Below, one piece after another: positions 1 through 12,412 of a stretch of 64,000 nt of DNA (positions are counted from its first letter, which is position 1; every line of letters begins with the position of its first letter). Position numbers and translations under genes: made by a program. Below the pieces are notes generated by a model. The model had not been told where the DNA came from and did no database searches. It saw only the letters and a program-made list of their open reading frames with translations. The DNA is from Monocercomonoides exilis (taxonomy: Eukaryota > Preaxostyla > Oxymonadida > Polymastigidae), in contig LSRY02000048.1 in the NCBI GenBank assembly GCA_001643675.2, positions 592,001 to 656,000 of the forward strand, in the 5' to 3' direction.

Positions 1-1
1 A

Positions 2-931
2 TGCCTTCTGAACGCTGTATCGAGGAAAGAGGAAAACGAGAAAACATTAAAAGAGGTGGAAATGGCTTTGCTGGCTTTGAGCAATTCTAATGTGTGTTAG
101 GTTTGATTTGTTTATTGATAAATTTTGAATTGTCGTTTCTTCATTTAATTGATATAATTTACTTTTTTTAAGGAAATGAAAAAAGACCATTTTTTGAAAA
201 AAATCAAAGAAATCATCAAATATCATCAGGAGCATCACAATTTTTCACTACTCGCCTATCAGTATGTTGGTCGTTTTTGATCCACAGATTGTGCAATAAC
301 AAAAACTGGGAGAGAGAGATTGTGAACGAGCTGCCTTTTATAAACGAAGCAAAGAAGAGAACTGGGAGAATTATTGATGCGATTGGATTGGGAGAGAAAA
401 AAAGATGAGGAAAAAAAAGAGGAAGTGAAAGAAGTGTTAATATTAAGGAGATGGTTAACAACAATTTTAGATTTTTTTTACTCATGCACATTTTGGAATG
501 AAGAATACGTTGAACTTATCAACAGCATTGTTCAGGTGCATCGAGCATCAAAGAAAAATTGCCCAGACTTTCTCGGCGGATGCCTCGAATATTTAAAAGG
601 AGCAGCATAAAACAGGACTGTAAAAATTTGTGCTTTTCAGAAAGAAGGAGCTGTTTATGCTGTTTAGGAGGAAATTCAGAGGCAAACATTGAATTGCAGG
701 ATCATATGAGAAAGCTTGGGATTCTTTCAAATTATTACAACGAGATTAAAAGAAGAGGAGAAAGAAGAAATGGAAGAAGCGAAAAGAAAGAGATTGAAAT
801 GACGATCATTCGAATGGATGTAAGAAGATGGATGTGAAGATGTCATTACAAGCAAAGGTGTAATGTTTGATTTTCTTGACAGAAATTTTTATACTGAAAT
901 GTTGTTAGTGGTTTCTGATTATTATGTGAAT
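2..931 (+). pseudogene. Helical family copy A, 5'-truncated by window, decayed
   Basis: The window opens inside exon 2 of this copy: frame 2 reads a CLLNAV...EVEMALLALSN ending, the usual end of exon 2. A short intron then ends at about 174 (tttttaag) and exon 3 starts with EMKKDHFLKKIKEII. Exon 3 is broken. A frameshift lies near 265-270 (the conserved LAYQSAW becomes LAYQ then CWSFLI), and another near 350-360, after which frame 374-610 carries the conserved WNEE...IVQV segment. A TAA follows at about 608, and a TAG replaces the Leu of the usual AVLEE motif near 667. The fragment ends on a recognisable SDYYVNS at about 931. It is clearly a member of the repeated family but cannot encode the full product. 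Seen directly by comparison with copies B, C, E and F. Confidence 0.8.
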
Positions 932-2350
932 TCCAAAAAAAGGAGAAAGATAAATTTTTATTCATGAAAATTATTGCATTTATCACAATTTCACGAGAAA
1001 AAAAATAAACAGAAATCAGATTCTATTCTTGAACAAAATTATTAACTACTCTTCATTTCGATAGAACGAATAAACAAAAACAATTAAAAAAAGACACATC
1101 CCTAAATTCTTTTCATTTTTTCTTTGAAAATTGACCGTGAATAACTTGTTTGAACATAATATTCTTTTAATAAATAGAAAGAATCTTGCTATCTCGTTTC
1201 TCCGAGCTGTATCTCCTCCTCTTCTTGTCGTTATGTATTTATCTGGTCTCTTCATTAACTTTGCTTTAACCGTGAATTCCAAACAATTTCAGCCAAGAGA
1301 AGCGGATGATGAGAAACTGCTGACCATTTGAAATTAAAGAAAACGAGAAGCAATAAACGTTCACAAAAATTGAAAAGCTTGTTCTTTAAAAGCAGAAGAA
1401 ATTATTTAATTTTTGATGAGAATTCGAATTGCTCGTCAAAACAAACAACAGGTTTATTCAATTAAAACATCACAAACATCAACAATTAATAGCATTCAGA
1501 TTTTTTTGTGTATATATGCTCTTATTTTTTCTTGTTTATTTTTGGGTAATCCGTTGTGAATAAGAAGCAGTTGCTCCAATCCTTTTACAGAAAAAATTTT
1601 CATCAATAATCCAGTGGATGATTCAAAATGTTTCTAAAGTTTCAGCATATTCTTGAAAGATGTTTGATCTTCAAAAACGGTTTTTGAAGCTTTTCTCATT
1701 TCGATTAACTATGAATAAGACATTAATTCTTGATTAATATTTAAAAAGTCTATACCTGGTAAATATTCCAGTTCAAATAATTGTGCAATTGTGATAAACT
1801 TCAATCGGTGTTATAGGGTTTCATTTTTTGGAGTTATGATTTATTCTTCCATCAAAATAGTTGCATTATGAAAAGAAAAGCAAAAATTTATGGTTGCATC
1901 ATTGACAAAAATGGAATCATATGAATTTTTTGATTTGTTTTGTTTTATTTATTTTTCTTCCACATTTTTTGATTTTTTTGAAAAACTGACTTGATGTTGA
2001 GTCAGGAGTCACTGACCTTAGTGACGTGTCAAAATTCCGTTCACCGCTTCCACGGCAGTGAAAAATGAATTATGGAAGATTTGATAATAACATTTTTCTG
2101 TATTTTTCTGATTTAAAAATAAAATAAATTGTATTATATTTTTGAAATAAACTATTTCAAAACAATTTATCGATATTATGGTTTTGATTTGTTACGTGGA
2201 ATATAATGTCACGTCCGTCAAAAATAAAAAATGTCACGTCAGAAGTCACCACGTCACCCAGGGTTAGCTGTTATTGAGAAAAATGTTTGAAAACATTATG
2301 CTGAACAAAAATCACAAAGAAAAATTTCATCCCATTTCCAACTGTCTGTT
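932..2350. other. AT-rich intergenic stretch
   Basis: Between copies A and B there is no convincing gene. Short ORFs at 1046-1331 overlap each other on opposite strands and have no family features. The only notable structure is the palindrome-rich element at about 1986-2270, listed separately. Confidence 0.6.
1986..2270. repeat. Element with TGACGT/ACGTCA-rich ends
   Basis: The left end (1986-2040) carries GAGTCAGGAGTCACTGACC followed by GTGACGTGTC. The right end (2205-2270) carries GTCACGTCCGTC, GTCACGTC and CACGTCACCC. These motifs are imperfect inverted counterparts flanking about 200 nt of AT-rich DNA. It could be a small non-autonomous transposon or a cluster of CRE-like sites. No target-site duplication was established. 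Confidence 0.3.
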
Positions 2351-2351
2351 G

Positions 2352-2760
2352 TGCATATTATGGTTGGTTCGATCACAAAACGATTGATTTGCAAAATACT
2401 GGTGTGAAACAAACAATAACTGCTATTCTTCACTTTCATTTTTGCTTCTAATTTATCCAAAGCATAGCATTTGAAATTGAAGTAGCTTAATTTTTATTTT
2501 GTGAGATAAATAAAGATGTTTGTATTTGTTGATTAACTTGTTTATAATTTGCATTCATTTCAATTGTTCAGTATATGCAATGAGTAAAATTAATGGAGTT
2601 GATCATGATGAGGAAGAAGAGGAAGAAGAAGAGGATTGCGATGACGAAGAAGAGGAAGAATTCAAGACAGAGCTTACAGAAAAGTTCACAAGTTTGTGGT
2701 TTTTTCTGTTGATTAAACTTCAGATATTTTTGAATATTTTATTAATTTTTTGAAGAGTTG
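2352..2760. repeat. 5' segment of copy B duplicated (inverted) at copy H
   Basis: The 5' flank, exon 1 and intron 1 of copy B match the reverse complement of about 57860-58264 almost base for base. The shared stretch starts at GCATATTATGGT and includes the acidic exon 1. Beyond it both flanks diverge. Confidence 0.8.
2518..2571 (+). other. Likely 5'-UTR intron of copy B
   Basis: The sequence AAAGAT|GTTTGTATTTG begins and TTGTTCAG ends a 54-nt segment lying 8 nt before the ATG. The donor matches the intron 1 donor of the same gene. Copies C, E and H have the same arrangement at the same place. Confidence 0.55.
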
Positions 2761-4106
2761 CTTGATGAACTGGAAGATTGCGATGGGAATGAACAGAGAA
2801 AGAAAATTGAGGAAATGAATGGACTTATTGACGAGATGGACAAAGAGGAACTCAGATCTGTATTCACAATTGAAAATTTCGACAAAATCGAAATAATGAT
2901 TGAAAAAAAGAAAATACCAATTGAAAATGCTATTTTGCTGATGAAACGAATTGGGTGTTGGATAGCGATGAACCATATATGGATTCGTGGTATTGAGAAA
3001 TCTTCGTTGCACAAAGAATTGGAAAAGATGATCGTTGACACAGAAAAGAAAAAAGAAGAAAAGAATGAAAAGCTTCTTGTTGATCTTCTCGAATGCTATA
3101 CAATGATACTCGATAACACGCTTCCTGGAAATATGCCTGTGATTTGTTTGCGTTGCCTTCTGAAAGCTGCTTCAAACAAAGGGGGAAATGAGGAAACACA
3201 AAAAGAAGTGGAAATGGCGTTATTGGCTTTGGCAAATATTAGCTGTCTGGAGGTTTGATAATGTTTTGTCAATTTTTATTTTTCATATGAGTCTTTATTA
3301 TATTTCTGAAATAGAAAATTAAAAAAGAATATTTTTACGAGGAGATTAAAGAAATCATCCTATTTCATCAGGAGAGTCGAAATCTGACACGACTTGCGTA
3401 TCAATCTGCTTGGTTTTTTTTGATTAAAAGATATAATTCTGATAAAAGCTTGGAACATGGAATGGTAAATGAACTGCATTTTATCAGGGAAGCTGCAAGA
3501 GAACTGGAAGAATTTTCGAAATGCGTGGATTGGAAAAGAGAAAAAGAAGAGGAAGAAGACGAGGAAGAGGAAGAGGAAGAAGATGAAAAAATAGCGAAAG
3601 ACTTATTTGTTTTGAGGGAATGGTTCCATCCGCTAAGTTTATTTTTTGATTCATTCAAAATGAGAAATGAAGAAATTGTTGGACTTATCGGGAGCATTGC
3701 TCGGGTGTTGAGAGCGGTGAGAGAGAATTATGATGGGGTCAGTCACGCGTGCATTTATTCATTAAGAAAGTTTGGATTTAGAAGAAATGTGGAAGTTGAT
3801 GATTTCTTGAAAGGCTCGGCTGTTGATATTATTTTAAAGGAAATTCTTCGACCAACACTCGATGACGAAAAGGCATGCAATTGCTTGGTATTATTTGTCA
3901 CATTATCAAGTCGACTGAAAGAAGAAAAGGATGATGAAAAGGAAGAAGAGGAAAGAAAGGCAACAAAAATGGAGATGCTAGAAAAGATGGAAGAAGGAGG
4001 ATATGAAGATGCCATAGTAAGCTTTCACAAAAAATTGAGTTCACTTTGCCAAAATTATTGTGATGATTTACCGTTGAATATTTCGGATTATTTTGTGGAT
4101 GCTTAA
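2580..4106 (+). CDS. Helical-repeat family protein, copy B (intact, 3 exons)
   Basis: The gene model is exons 2580-2691, 2756-3252 and 3315-4106, with introns of 64 nt (GTTTGTGG..TTGAAG) and 62 nt (GTTTGATA..AAATAG). The predicted protein is about 466 aa. Exon 1 is acidic (MSKINGVDHDEEEE...), joined in phase 1 to KLLDELEDC. Exon 2 (165 codons) carries the family's EEMNG/IEEMN helix, ENAILLMK and KEEKNEKLLVDL. Exon 3 carries LAYQSAW, NELHF and a C-terminal NISDYFVDA. Repeated amphipathic helices and a GSAVDIILKE-type segment suggest an ARM/HEAT-like alpha-solenoid, but no catalytic motif, signal peptide or membrane helix is seen. Function unknown. The start was chosen because it is the first ATG after the 5'-UTR intron and is shared with copy H. 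Confidence 0.85.
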
Positions 4107-5615
4107 TAAAATATAACTTGATGTTTTGAATCTTGCAAACACAAAAATTTTATTTTCCTTTTTTTTATCATTTCGCAAAATCGAAAACAAACATTCATTT
4201 GAAATTTATTTTATCGGAATTTCGTTTTTAATAATACTTTATTTTGACAAAGTGAAGAAAATAATAATCCTTAAAATAGTGTTAACCACATTTTTCATTT
4301 TTGTCCTTTCTTCTTCAATAGTCTTCCTCTCATGACTTGTCTGCCCATCAGTTTCAAGGAGAAGGATCAATATCAACTTGTTCACTCATCAGGTTTGAAA
4401 GTCTCAGTTCTGCTCTTTTGAGAAGTCTTGTGTAACTCCAGCTTCTTTCCTATTTTCTCCAAATTGATTGAGATTTCAGAGAGTTGAAGAAGAGAAATCA
4501 AAACTCAGTGAACGATTATGGATTTTTTTGAGATGAATGTGAATTGAAAGAACATTATGTTATTTTTTTTTTGGTAATTGGAGTGTCTATTGTCTCTTCA
4601 GCATCTTAATTCCAACTTTCTCTTTCTCATTCTCTCTCTCTGTTTCTTATTCCAATGTTCCTCTGCAAACAGTCTTCAAGAATAAAACAACCACAACCAA
4701 TTCTGAATGAGCAAAAGAAAAGAAGACTTTTCAAGGAACGAAGAAGACAAAGAAACAATATTCCAAGAAACTGGCTTATATTCTCTGTCCAAAGGATTTC
4801 TTGAAATTTTTAAAAACCTTTTTTGATGGCCCAGCTTCATTGGAGAACATCATTTTTTTTTTGTAGCATTATGAAAGGATGCAGTCTCTCCATCAAAATG
4901 CAGAAGAAGAAGAAAAAGAAATAATGATTGAAAATCTTATGCTTTCTTTTGACAACAAAGACGATAACAGAAATGGAAGCAAGTTGGGTGAAGAATATAA
5001 AGAACAAAGAAAAATAATATCAGGAATCTTTAATGAATGTTGGGAGATTGTTTGTGAAGAATTTGATATATGTGATGTTTTTTCAATGAATACAAAAACA
5101 AAAACAAAAACTTCTACAAATACAAAAACAACAATACAAAAACAACAATACAAAAACAACAATACAAAAACAACAATACAAAAACAACAATACAAAAACA
5201 ACAATACAAAAACAAGATCAAAGAAAGAGAAAGAAAGAGAAAGAGAAAGATAGAGGCGGAGAGAAGTTGTTTTCCCTTTAACAAAGATGAAGAATACGAA
5301 ACTAATTTAAGTATTGAAAGACGAATGGAATGTTGAAGTGGAAATAAGCGTGTGAGATCGAAGCATAAGCAGAAGATGATAATGAGAAGAATAATTTAAA
5401 AGAATGAAGAATCCACAATTTGTGTTGAATATTCGAATTGTCCAGCCGAAGACATTGCTTCATAATGAAAGCTTTTCTTCTCTCTTCTCTCTTCTTCTTC
5501 TTCTTTCGTTTGTTCGTTTGCTGCCGTCTGCCTCTTGAATCTCTGTTTCCATTCCATTCCTTTTCTGCTTCTCTGATACTGCAGAAAATGAATGGATCAG
5601 AAAAGAATATTCTCC
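4107..5615. other. Intergenic between convergent copies B and C
   Basis: This holds the 3' flanks of two convergent genes. An ORF at 4879-5253 (124 aa) starts with a plausible acidic segment but ends in the 14-nt tandem repeat below; I cannot tell whether it is a gene. The segment 5400-5590 is homologous to 56290-56480 beside copy H. A minus-strand coding-like stretch around 4380-4480 is open in two frames and too short to call. Confidence 0.5.
5115..5214. repeat. 14-nt tandem repeat, about 7 units
   Basis: A unit of AATACAAAAACAAC is repeated head to tail about seven times, giving a 14-residue peptide period (KTTIQKQQYKNNNT) on the + strand. Immediately downstream, about 5217-5250 is an AAAGAG/AGAGAA microsatellite. 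Confidence 0.85.
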
Positions 5616-7183
5616 TTATGGATGCACAAAAAAATCTTCAACAGTAAAAATCGAATCATCTTCAATCAGCATATATACAAAGAACCGCTGAGATCCGAAA
5701 ATGCAATCTTCGTACCCTTCGTCTTCCATCTTTTCAAAAACTTTCCTTTTCAACTCTTTTCTTTTCGCTTCTTCCATTTTATTCTCCGTCTTTTCTTTCA
5801 ACTTTTCACAAACATATTTAAAAAAATATAAAAATTCTGTTGAACATTCTTCTCTTATTGTTGGCAGCTGAACTTCCTCCAAAACAGCATCAACAGCTCC
5901 ACTCTTCAGCAAATATTCAACTTTCACAGCTCTATTTTCTGCTGCATTTCTCAAGGAATAAATGCACAACCCACTAATTTCTCCGTGGTTTTCCTTTGCT
6001 GCTCGAAGCACCTGAATAATGCTTCTGATAAGCTCAATGAATTCGTCGTTCCACAATGTGCACGATTCAATGAAAAATCCCAACGTTCTGATCCATCTCT
6101 TTGAAATATTTGCTTCTTTCATTTCTTCTCTGCTCATTTCCTCTTTTTTCTTCTTCCAATCCACACATTTCGATAATTCTTCAAGCTCCTTTGCTGCTTC
6201 TCTCGCAAAATGCCGCTCGTTTACAATTAACCTTTCCAGGTCTTCGTCACAGAACAATCTGTTTATCAAAAACTTCCAAGCAGATTGATAACCAATGCGT
6301 GACAGATTGTGATGTTCCTGATGATGTTTGATGATTTCTGTGATTTCCTTCAAATACAGTTTTTTTTCAATTATCTTATTAAAATACAATAAAAACAAAT
6401 AAATAACTTCAAAAAGGAAATTGAAATGTCATACATATAACCGAAGTCTGCTCAATGCAATCAAAGCTATTTCCGCTTCTTTTTGTGCTTCTTCGCTTTC
6501 CTCTTTCTTCAATGCAACTTTCATAAGACAACGCACAAAAATTGCTGGTAATTCTTCCATAAATCCGTTAAACTCAGGTAGTATTAGCAAACATATACAA
6601 AGATCTGCCAGAAGCTTTTCATTCTTTTCTTCTTTCTTTTTATCTTCTTCAATAATCATCTTCTCGAATCTTTTGCTTAATGAAGAATCGGCAAAACTGT
6701 TACTCCAAACGCCTCTCAGCACTTTGCAATATCCCATATTTTTCAATAGGACAAGTGCTTTTACCAATAGCATTTCCTTTTCTTCGATCATTTCGCCAAT
6801 TTTATTGAAGAACTCTTTTTCGAAAATGAATATAAATTCATCTTCATCCATCTCATCCATAAGTTCGTTCATTTCCTCGATTATCAATATCTGATCATCT
6901 TCAACGCAATGTTCAAGTTCAGAAAATAATTCTTCAATAATTTCAAAAATAATCAAAACATCAAAATCTCAATCTGCATAAAAAACAACAAACTCATATA
7001 TGTTTCAATAAGCTCTGATTGATAACACTCTTCAAGATTATCCTTATCATATGACTCATAATAATCCATATCTTCTTCAAAATCTTCTCCTTCTTCTTTT
7101 TGTAAAAAATAATCATCACTGTAATAATAATCTTCTTCCTCTGCATCCTCTTCGGCATTATATAGTGCATTCTCTTCGTTCAT
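5616..7183 (-). CDS. Helical-repeat family protein, copy C (intact, 3 exons)
   Basis: On the minus strand the exons are 7183-6994, 6931-6435 and 6374-5616, separated by introns of 62 nt (GTTTGTTG..TTGAAG) and 60 nt (GTATGACA..AATAAG). The predicted protein is about 481 aa. Exon 1 is long (63 codons) and rich in Glu, Asp and Tyr. Exon 2 is again exactly 497 nt and starts KLFSELEHC. Exon 3 begins IIEKKLYLKEI and contains the YQSAWKFLINRLF and NERHF family motifs. The C-terminus is EDFFVHP. The middle of exon 3 has a 226-nt stretch identical to copy F, beyond what the rest of the genes share. Function unknown; a helical scaffold is inferred. Confidence 0.85.
5972..6197. repeat. 226-nt block identical to copy F (44386-44611)
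   Basis: Direct reading shows the two segments identical without gaps, inside a longer block (about 5925-6345 against 44335-44765) that differs at only scattered positions. Flanking parts of the two genes are much more divergent. Confidence 0.9.
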
Positions 7184-7191
7184 TATTTGTT

Positions 7192-7248
7192 CTGAGCATA
7201 TGAAAAATAACTGGAAATTTGAAAAAAAGACAACAGACAAATACAAAC
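7192..7248 (-). other. Likely 5'-UTR intron of copy C
   Basis: On the minus strand AAAGAT|GTTTGTATTTG starts and ATGCTCAG ends a 57-nt segment just before the ATG at 7183, as in copies B and H. Confidence 0.5.
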
Positions 7249-9051
7249 ATCTTTATTTTTCAAACAAGCACTGCGAAAATGCAATAAATCAAGCAGATTC
7301 TCTTGACAAATATTTGCTGTTGCAAGAAAACGACTTGGATAAAGCCTGTTCAATGCGTTTTGCTGGGAGATCAAGCAAATTCTTTTTCGTTAAAGTGATC
7401 AATTGCATAAGAAAAAATCCAAATTCGGATGGTATTTGTGAGCAAATTCTGAGGAAACAATTCCTGATTATTTTTCTGTACTTTAGGTATGAATCCATTG
7501 TTTCCAATGAAAAATTTTATCAGGAAATGGAAAGGGCGAAACAGACTGTTTTTTGATGAAAGGCAAAAGTCCTTTGCTGGAGATGATTCAGTCATTTCTG
7601 TAAAGGAGCAAGATTTTGGATGTTTGCATTTTTGCACAATTCTTTTAATTTGAAGGCGTTTGTGATATTGTTTGTGATATTCTTGTTGGCAAAAGCAATA
7701 AAAAATGCGATTATTAAAAATGAAAAATCAAGCTTATCAAGTCTGCTTCACCCGAAGTGAATACGAAACAGAAGAACCATGATTTGCGGACAAGCTAATT
7801 TTGGGGCCTCGGATTCTTCGGGAATCGACATGTTGAAAACGAAACAATTTTTTTTTAAAAAAAAACAGCTTCTCCAACAATAGAACTGAAAAATATGATC
7901 AAACTGAAAGATCACATAAAGCGAGCATCAATGGCACGATAAAATGAAAGATGGAGAGCAACGAAGATTTGTTTACGTTGAAAGCAAAGCTCAAAGAAAA
8001 GAGTTGTGAAAATCATCCACAGCGAATTTTATCACCTCCGAAGGTTACCAATAAAACATGAAGATAAAGCTGTCTGTTTCAAGAGGGAAACACAGGAAGT
8101 AAGATGAAGTTCGGGGAAATCTGTGAAGCAGATCTTTCTGCTTCCGTCATGGCGAGCTGGGTCATGAAGCAGAAGAAAGGCAGGAGTTGAAGTTGAGAGA
8201 AACGAATCACAGCTCATGAACTTTGTGGATTTCAACTTCGCAAGTGTGCGATGGAACGCCAAGTTGCAGAATTGTTCGTGGAGAATACGCACGGCAGCTG
8301 AAGCTATTGAGTACGCTTCATTCGATTTGGGGAAAAGGAGAAAGGGGAAAATACAGAAATGTTTCTGCAAAAGGATATTTTTGATAGCATCTTCGAATAT
8401 GTACAATTTATTCCTGTCTTTTTTTCAGTCCAATCGAAGCGAGGAATGGCTGGGACATGGAATGAGTGCGGCATTGGGAGTCTGGATTGCATGCATTGCA
8501 GTTCATTGGCAGGTGAAGAGAGGCTAAAAATGCAAAGATGGAGCCTCTGAAGAGATAAGATAGACTGAAAGAAACACAAAAAGCAACAGAAATGAAACCT
8601 CTCTGGAATGCTTCAAGGGGAATGATATCACATGAGACGATGTATTTTCATCTATATTCTGTGTGGAACGATCAATTTACCATTTTTGACTGATTGTGGC
8701 TGATTCTCAAAAAATGCACTCTTTTATGTTGCATCTTCAACTTGCTCTTCTTCTTCAGTTTCTGATTCTGCTTCTAATTCTTCTTCTTATTCTCCTCGTT
8801 GCGCCTTTCTTCTTCAGCAACCTCGTTGAAGGCAGGCGATCTTCTGTTTGTGTGTAAAGGCAGAGCACAAAAACAGAGTTCAACTAACACAGAAAGAAAT
8901 ATTTTCTTCTTCTTCTTCTTGAGTGAAATCAAGCCAAATTTCATATTCTTCATTTCAGGATGCTATTTCATGAAAACATTCATTTTAAATTTGCTTTCTT
9001 TTTATTAAAGTTAAAAGTTATTCAAATTGAATGTTCAAAAAATCAGAAATC

Positions 9052-9099
<48 letters not shown>

Positions 9100-9735
9100 T
9101 GAATCATAATTATTTAAAAAGACTTTTTATCAACATAAAATCGATAACATTTTTGTTCATCAAAAAAAGCAAAAGTGAGATTCAAAAGAAAAGCAAACAG
9201 TTATTTCAAAGGTGGGAGATTATTTTTGGAATCACACGAACCATCTGAGTGTTGATCATTAATTGGTTTTTTGTCCAAAGTTCTTTTTTTGAAATAGCTT
9301 TGTTCGAAATGTTTCGATTATTGAAAATCAAAAAAGGATAAATTACAAACAATTATTGACTGATAAACTAGCTGCTTAAAAGTTTTTCATTTCAGTTCAT
9401 CAAATTTTCACGTAATTGTTCCTTCAAAATTTCCAGGAAAATGGCTGTGATTACGAAAAGGATAACACAGGTCTTATTGAAAATAGAACCCAAGATATTC
9501 GCCAATCTTGATTGGTATGAGAGATGAAACACAAAAATTATTAAAAAAAGACACACAAAATTCAATCAAAAACACATAAATACGAATAATTGCAAAATGC
9601 TTTTAATTTTCATTTTGAAACAGAAAAAGAACGTGATAAAGAAAACATACGCTTTGAAGTGAACCATTTCTTCTTATAAGCACAAGGAGTTGCTAAATAT
9701 CAAACAACGAGCAAACAACAATAAACAATAAACGC
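7249..9735. other. Long intergenic stretch with weak coding-like remnants
   Basis: No gene could be supported. The segment 7960-8550 (+) shows less AT-rich DNA and short open stretches in shifting frames (for example KCAMERQVAELFVENTHG, then a stop), which may be an old pseudogene. The short overlapping ORFs at 7200-7640 on both strands have no recognisable features. The poly-A tract at 9053-9096 is listed separately. Confidence 0.4.
9053..9096. repeat. Homopolymer tract, 44 A
   Basis: An uninterrupted run of 44 adenines on the + strand. It could be slippage, or the tail of a retroposed transcript, but the upstream 200 nt show no recognisable coding sequence. Confidence 0.9.
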
Positions 9736-12374
9736 TCATTTCTGTGACCTGGGCCTGCAACGAGGCTGGAGATGTACAGGCGCAACGAAAGGCCCCAACA
9801 CAACAGCATTTGGTATATGGGGAAATGAAGAAGGCGAAGAAGAAGAAGAAGGATAGGAAGAAAAGAAAGAGCCAGAAGAAGCAGAAAATGATGGTGAAGA
9901 AAATGTCGAAGAAAAGTGATTCACATCCTTCCGAGAATCATAATTATCCTTCTGCTTTCTTCCTCCTTTGGCACCTCCAACCTTCCCTTGCTTTGTCTTC
10001 TCATCCGCCTCATTCTCCTCTGTCATCTCCTTCATCTCCTTCTTCTTCTCTCCCAGTGAAGCAAGCGGTGTGTGTGACTGAAGCTTGTTTGAAAACAGAT
10101 GCACCGAAAACGAAAGCTGCGGCGACGGCTTTTCGCGGAACGGACGCCGCTGGCGATAAGACGAGATGGGAGAGGAGAGCGAGTCTAAGTATGCACCAAG
10201 CTGGGAGGAGAAAGGGAGAGAAGAAGAAGAAGAAGAAGAAGAGGAGGAGGAGGAAGAAGGCGATAATGGTGATGGTGATGGTGATGGTGATGAAGTAGAG
10301 GAGGAGGAAGAAGAAGAAGAAGACAATGGTGATGGTGATAACGACAAGTGGTTTTTGAACAGCTGGGAGAGAGCGAGAGACAAGTTTGGGACAGTTTTGA
10401 CAGATGACGTGTGAGCAGCAGCAGAAGAAGAAGAACTCATTTTTTTGTTTGAAGCTGACGTGACAGTTAAAGTCTCTTCTGACGGGCTTGTTTGCTTTGT
10501 AGAAGGAAAAGCTGATTTAACATCGAAAGATATGGAAGATATTGAACAAGCCCTGGGAGAAGAAGAAGAAGAAGAAGAAGAAGAAGAACGAGAAGAACGA
10601 GAAGAACGAGAAGAAAGAGAAGAGCGGGAAGGAGGGGAGCGGGAAGGAGGAGAATGAAAATGAGAAGGAGGAGTTGGAGGAGGAGTGGGAGGAGATGAAA
10701 AGGAAGGGAGAATTGGAGAGGAAGAAGAAGAAGAAATAGAAGAGGAAGAAGAGGAAGAAGAGGAAGAAGAAGATGATGATGGATTAAAAGAAGAAAGTGA
10801 TAGTGAAGAAGACATCTGCTGAACAGAAGTTTGGTGAGGAAGGAGAAGAGGAAGGGAAGATAATGAAGAAGAAGAAGAAGTCGATGAAGAAACAGTCGAA
10901 ATGATTGAAATCGGAGAACTTGAGGCAGACAAAGGGGGTTCTGAAATGAATGGGATGGATGATGTATCTGAACACGTGACAGATGTAGTTTCTTTCTCTT
11001 CCTCAGAAGAAGAAGAAGAAGAAGAAGAAGAAGAAGAAGAAGAATCCACTAAAGAGAAGGGAATTTGATCATAACAACGCTCAGCAGGATTGAATTCAGT
11101 TGGCTGAAATGTCGACTGGATAGCAGTTGAATCTGATGATTGAGTGGAGGATGATTCAGGAGAAGATATAAACTCTTGCTGCTTTGTTGTTTCAGCAGCT
11201 GTTTCTTCATTTTGTTCAGATTGAGATGAATTAGGCTGCTCATCTTGTGCTCCTTCTAAAGATTCTGATGTTTGTGTGTATGCGACATCCTTCTCAACAT
11301 CTTCTTCATTAACCTTCACTTTCTCCCTTTCTTCTTCAAGTTCTTTGCTGTTTTCATTCCCTAATTCCTTTTTTTCTCCTTCCTTCTGACTTGCTTCCAA
11401 TTCTTTTTCATCTCTTTCATCTTTAGCATCTTCCATATCCTCCCTTTCCCTCCTCCTCTTCTCCTCTTTCTCTTCCTTTTTGTCTGAGCATTCATTCAAT
11501 CGTGTTGGCACTCCTGTGATTGTGAGCACCAAAGCAACGTTTTCCTCTTTCGCCCCAGACACAGCAGAACTCTTCTTCTGATTGTGAGTACTTCTTCTGT
11601 GCGGATGAAGAGAAGCAGACCGGGCAGAAAGCAAACTACGCGTGAAAGAGGAGGAATAAAGAGAAGAAGAAGGAGAAGAAGGAGAAGAAGGAGAAGAAGA
11701 AAGAGAAAATTGTTGGTTATTCTGTGCATGCAAATGCATCTGAAGCGGAAGTGGTGGAACAGAAGAAGAAGAAGAAGAAGAAGAAGAAGATGATGATGAT
11801 GGATGAGCTTCTGGAAGCAGCCCAAAATCGAAGTTGGAAATCTGCGCAAACTCGTCTTTTCTACCGGTTTTAACATCAAACAAAAGAGAATGCTGTAGTT
11901 TCTGTGAAGTTGTCGCCATCTTCTCTTCATTCCCATCAGCTTCGTCTTCATCTTCACATTCATCTCCATCTCCCTCTTCATCTTCTTTCAAGCTGTATCT
12001 CTTCCTGCTCTCTGAAAGAAAACTATCTTTCTCTTCATCTTTTCCAATCAATCCACACTCATTTCCAGCTGACAGCAAAGGTGATTGCGGAGGAGTGAAG
12101 GAGCAGCACACAGCCCCCGCAGATGTCAACAGAATGTGCGGCTGATGGGAACTTTTGGTGTTTTTGATGGAAATTGGCATATTGTTCAAAAGAGACTGTT
12201 GCTGTTGATTCGGTTTCTGCTGTTTCAATCGTGTTGAGAGCAATTTTTCTGGTTTGTTCTTCTTGTTTGTGCTCTCAAAATCATCAGATTCTTCATTCTT
12301 TGTGCTTATTCCTTTTTCCATTTCATCATCTTCTTCTCTATTTCCTCCTTCTCCTTCTCCTTCTCCTTCCTCTC

Positions 12375-12412
<38 letters not shown>

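Noticed and set aside
2500-2530. AAAGATGTTTGTATTTG as a promoter box shared by copies B, C and H
   Set aside because: The GTTTGT part matches the intron donors of these genes and is followed at 54-57 nt by an acceptor; a splice donor is the better reading.
5115-5214. CRISPR-like array
   Set aside because: Units are 14 nt, contiguous and without spacers; a simple tandem repeat in a eukaryotic genome.
9027-9248. ORF with a poly-Lys stretch
   Set aside because: It is only the 44-nt poly-A tract read as AAA codons.
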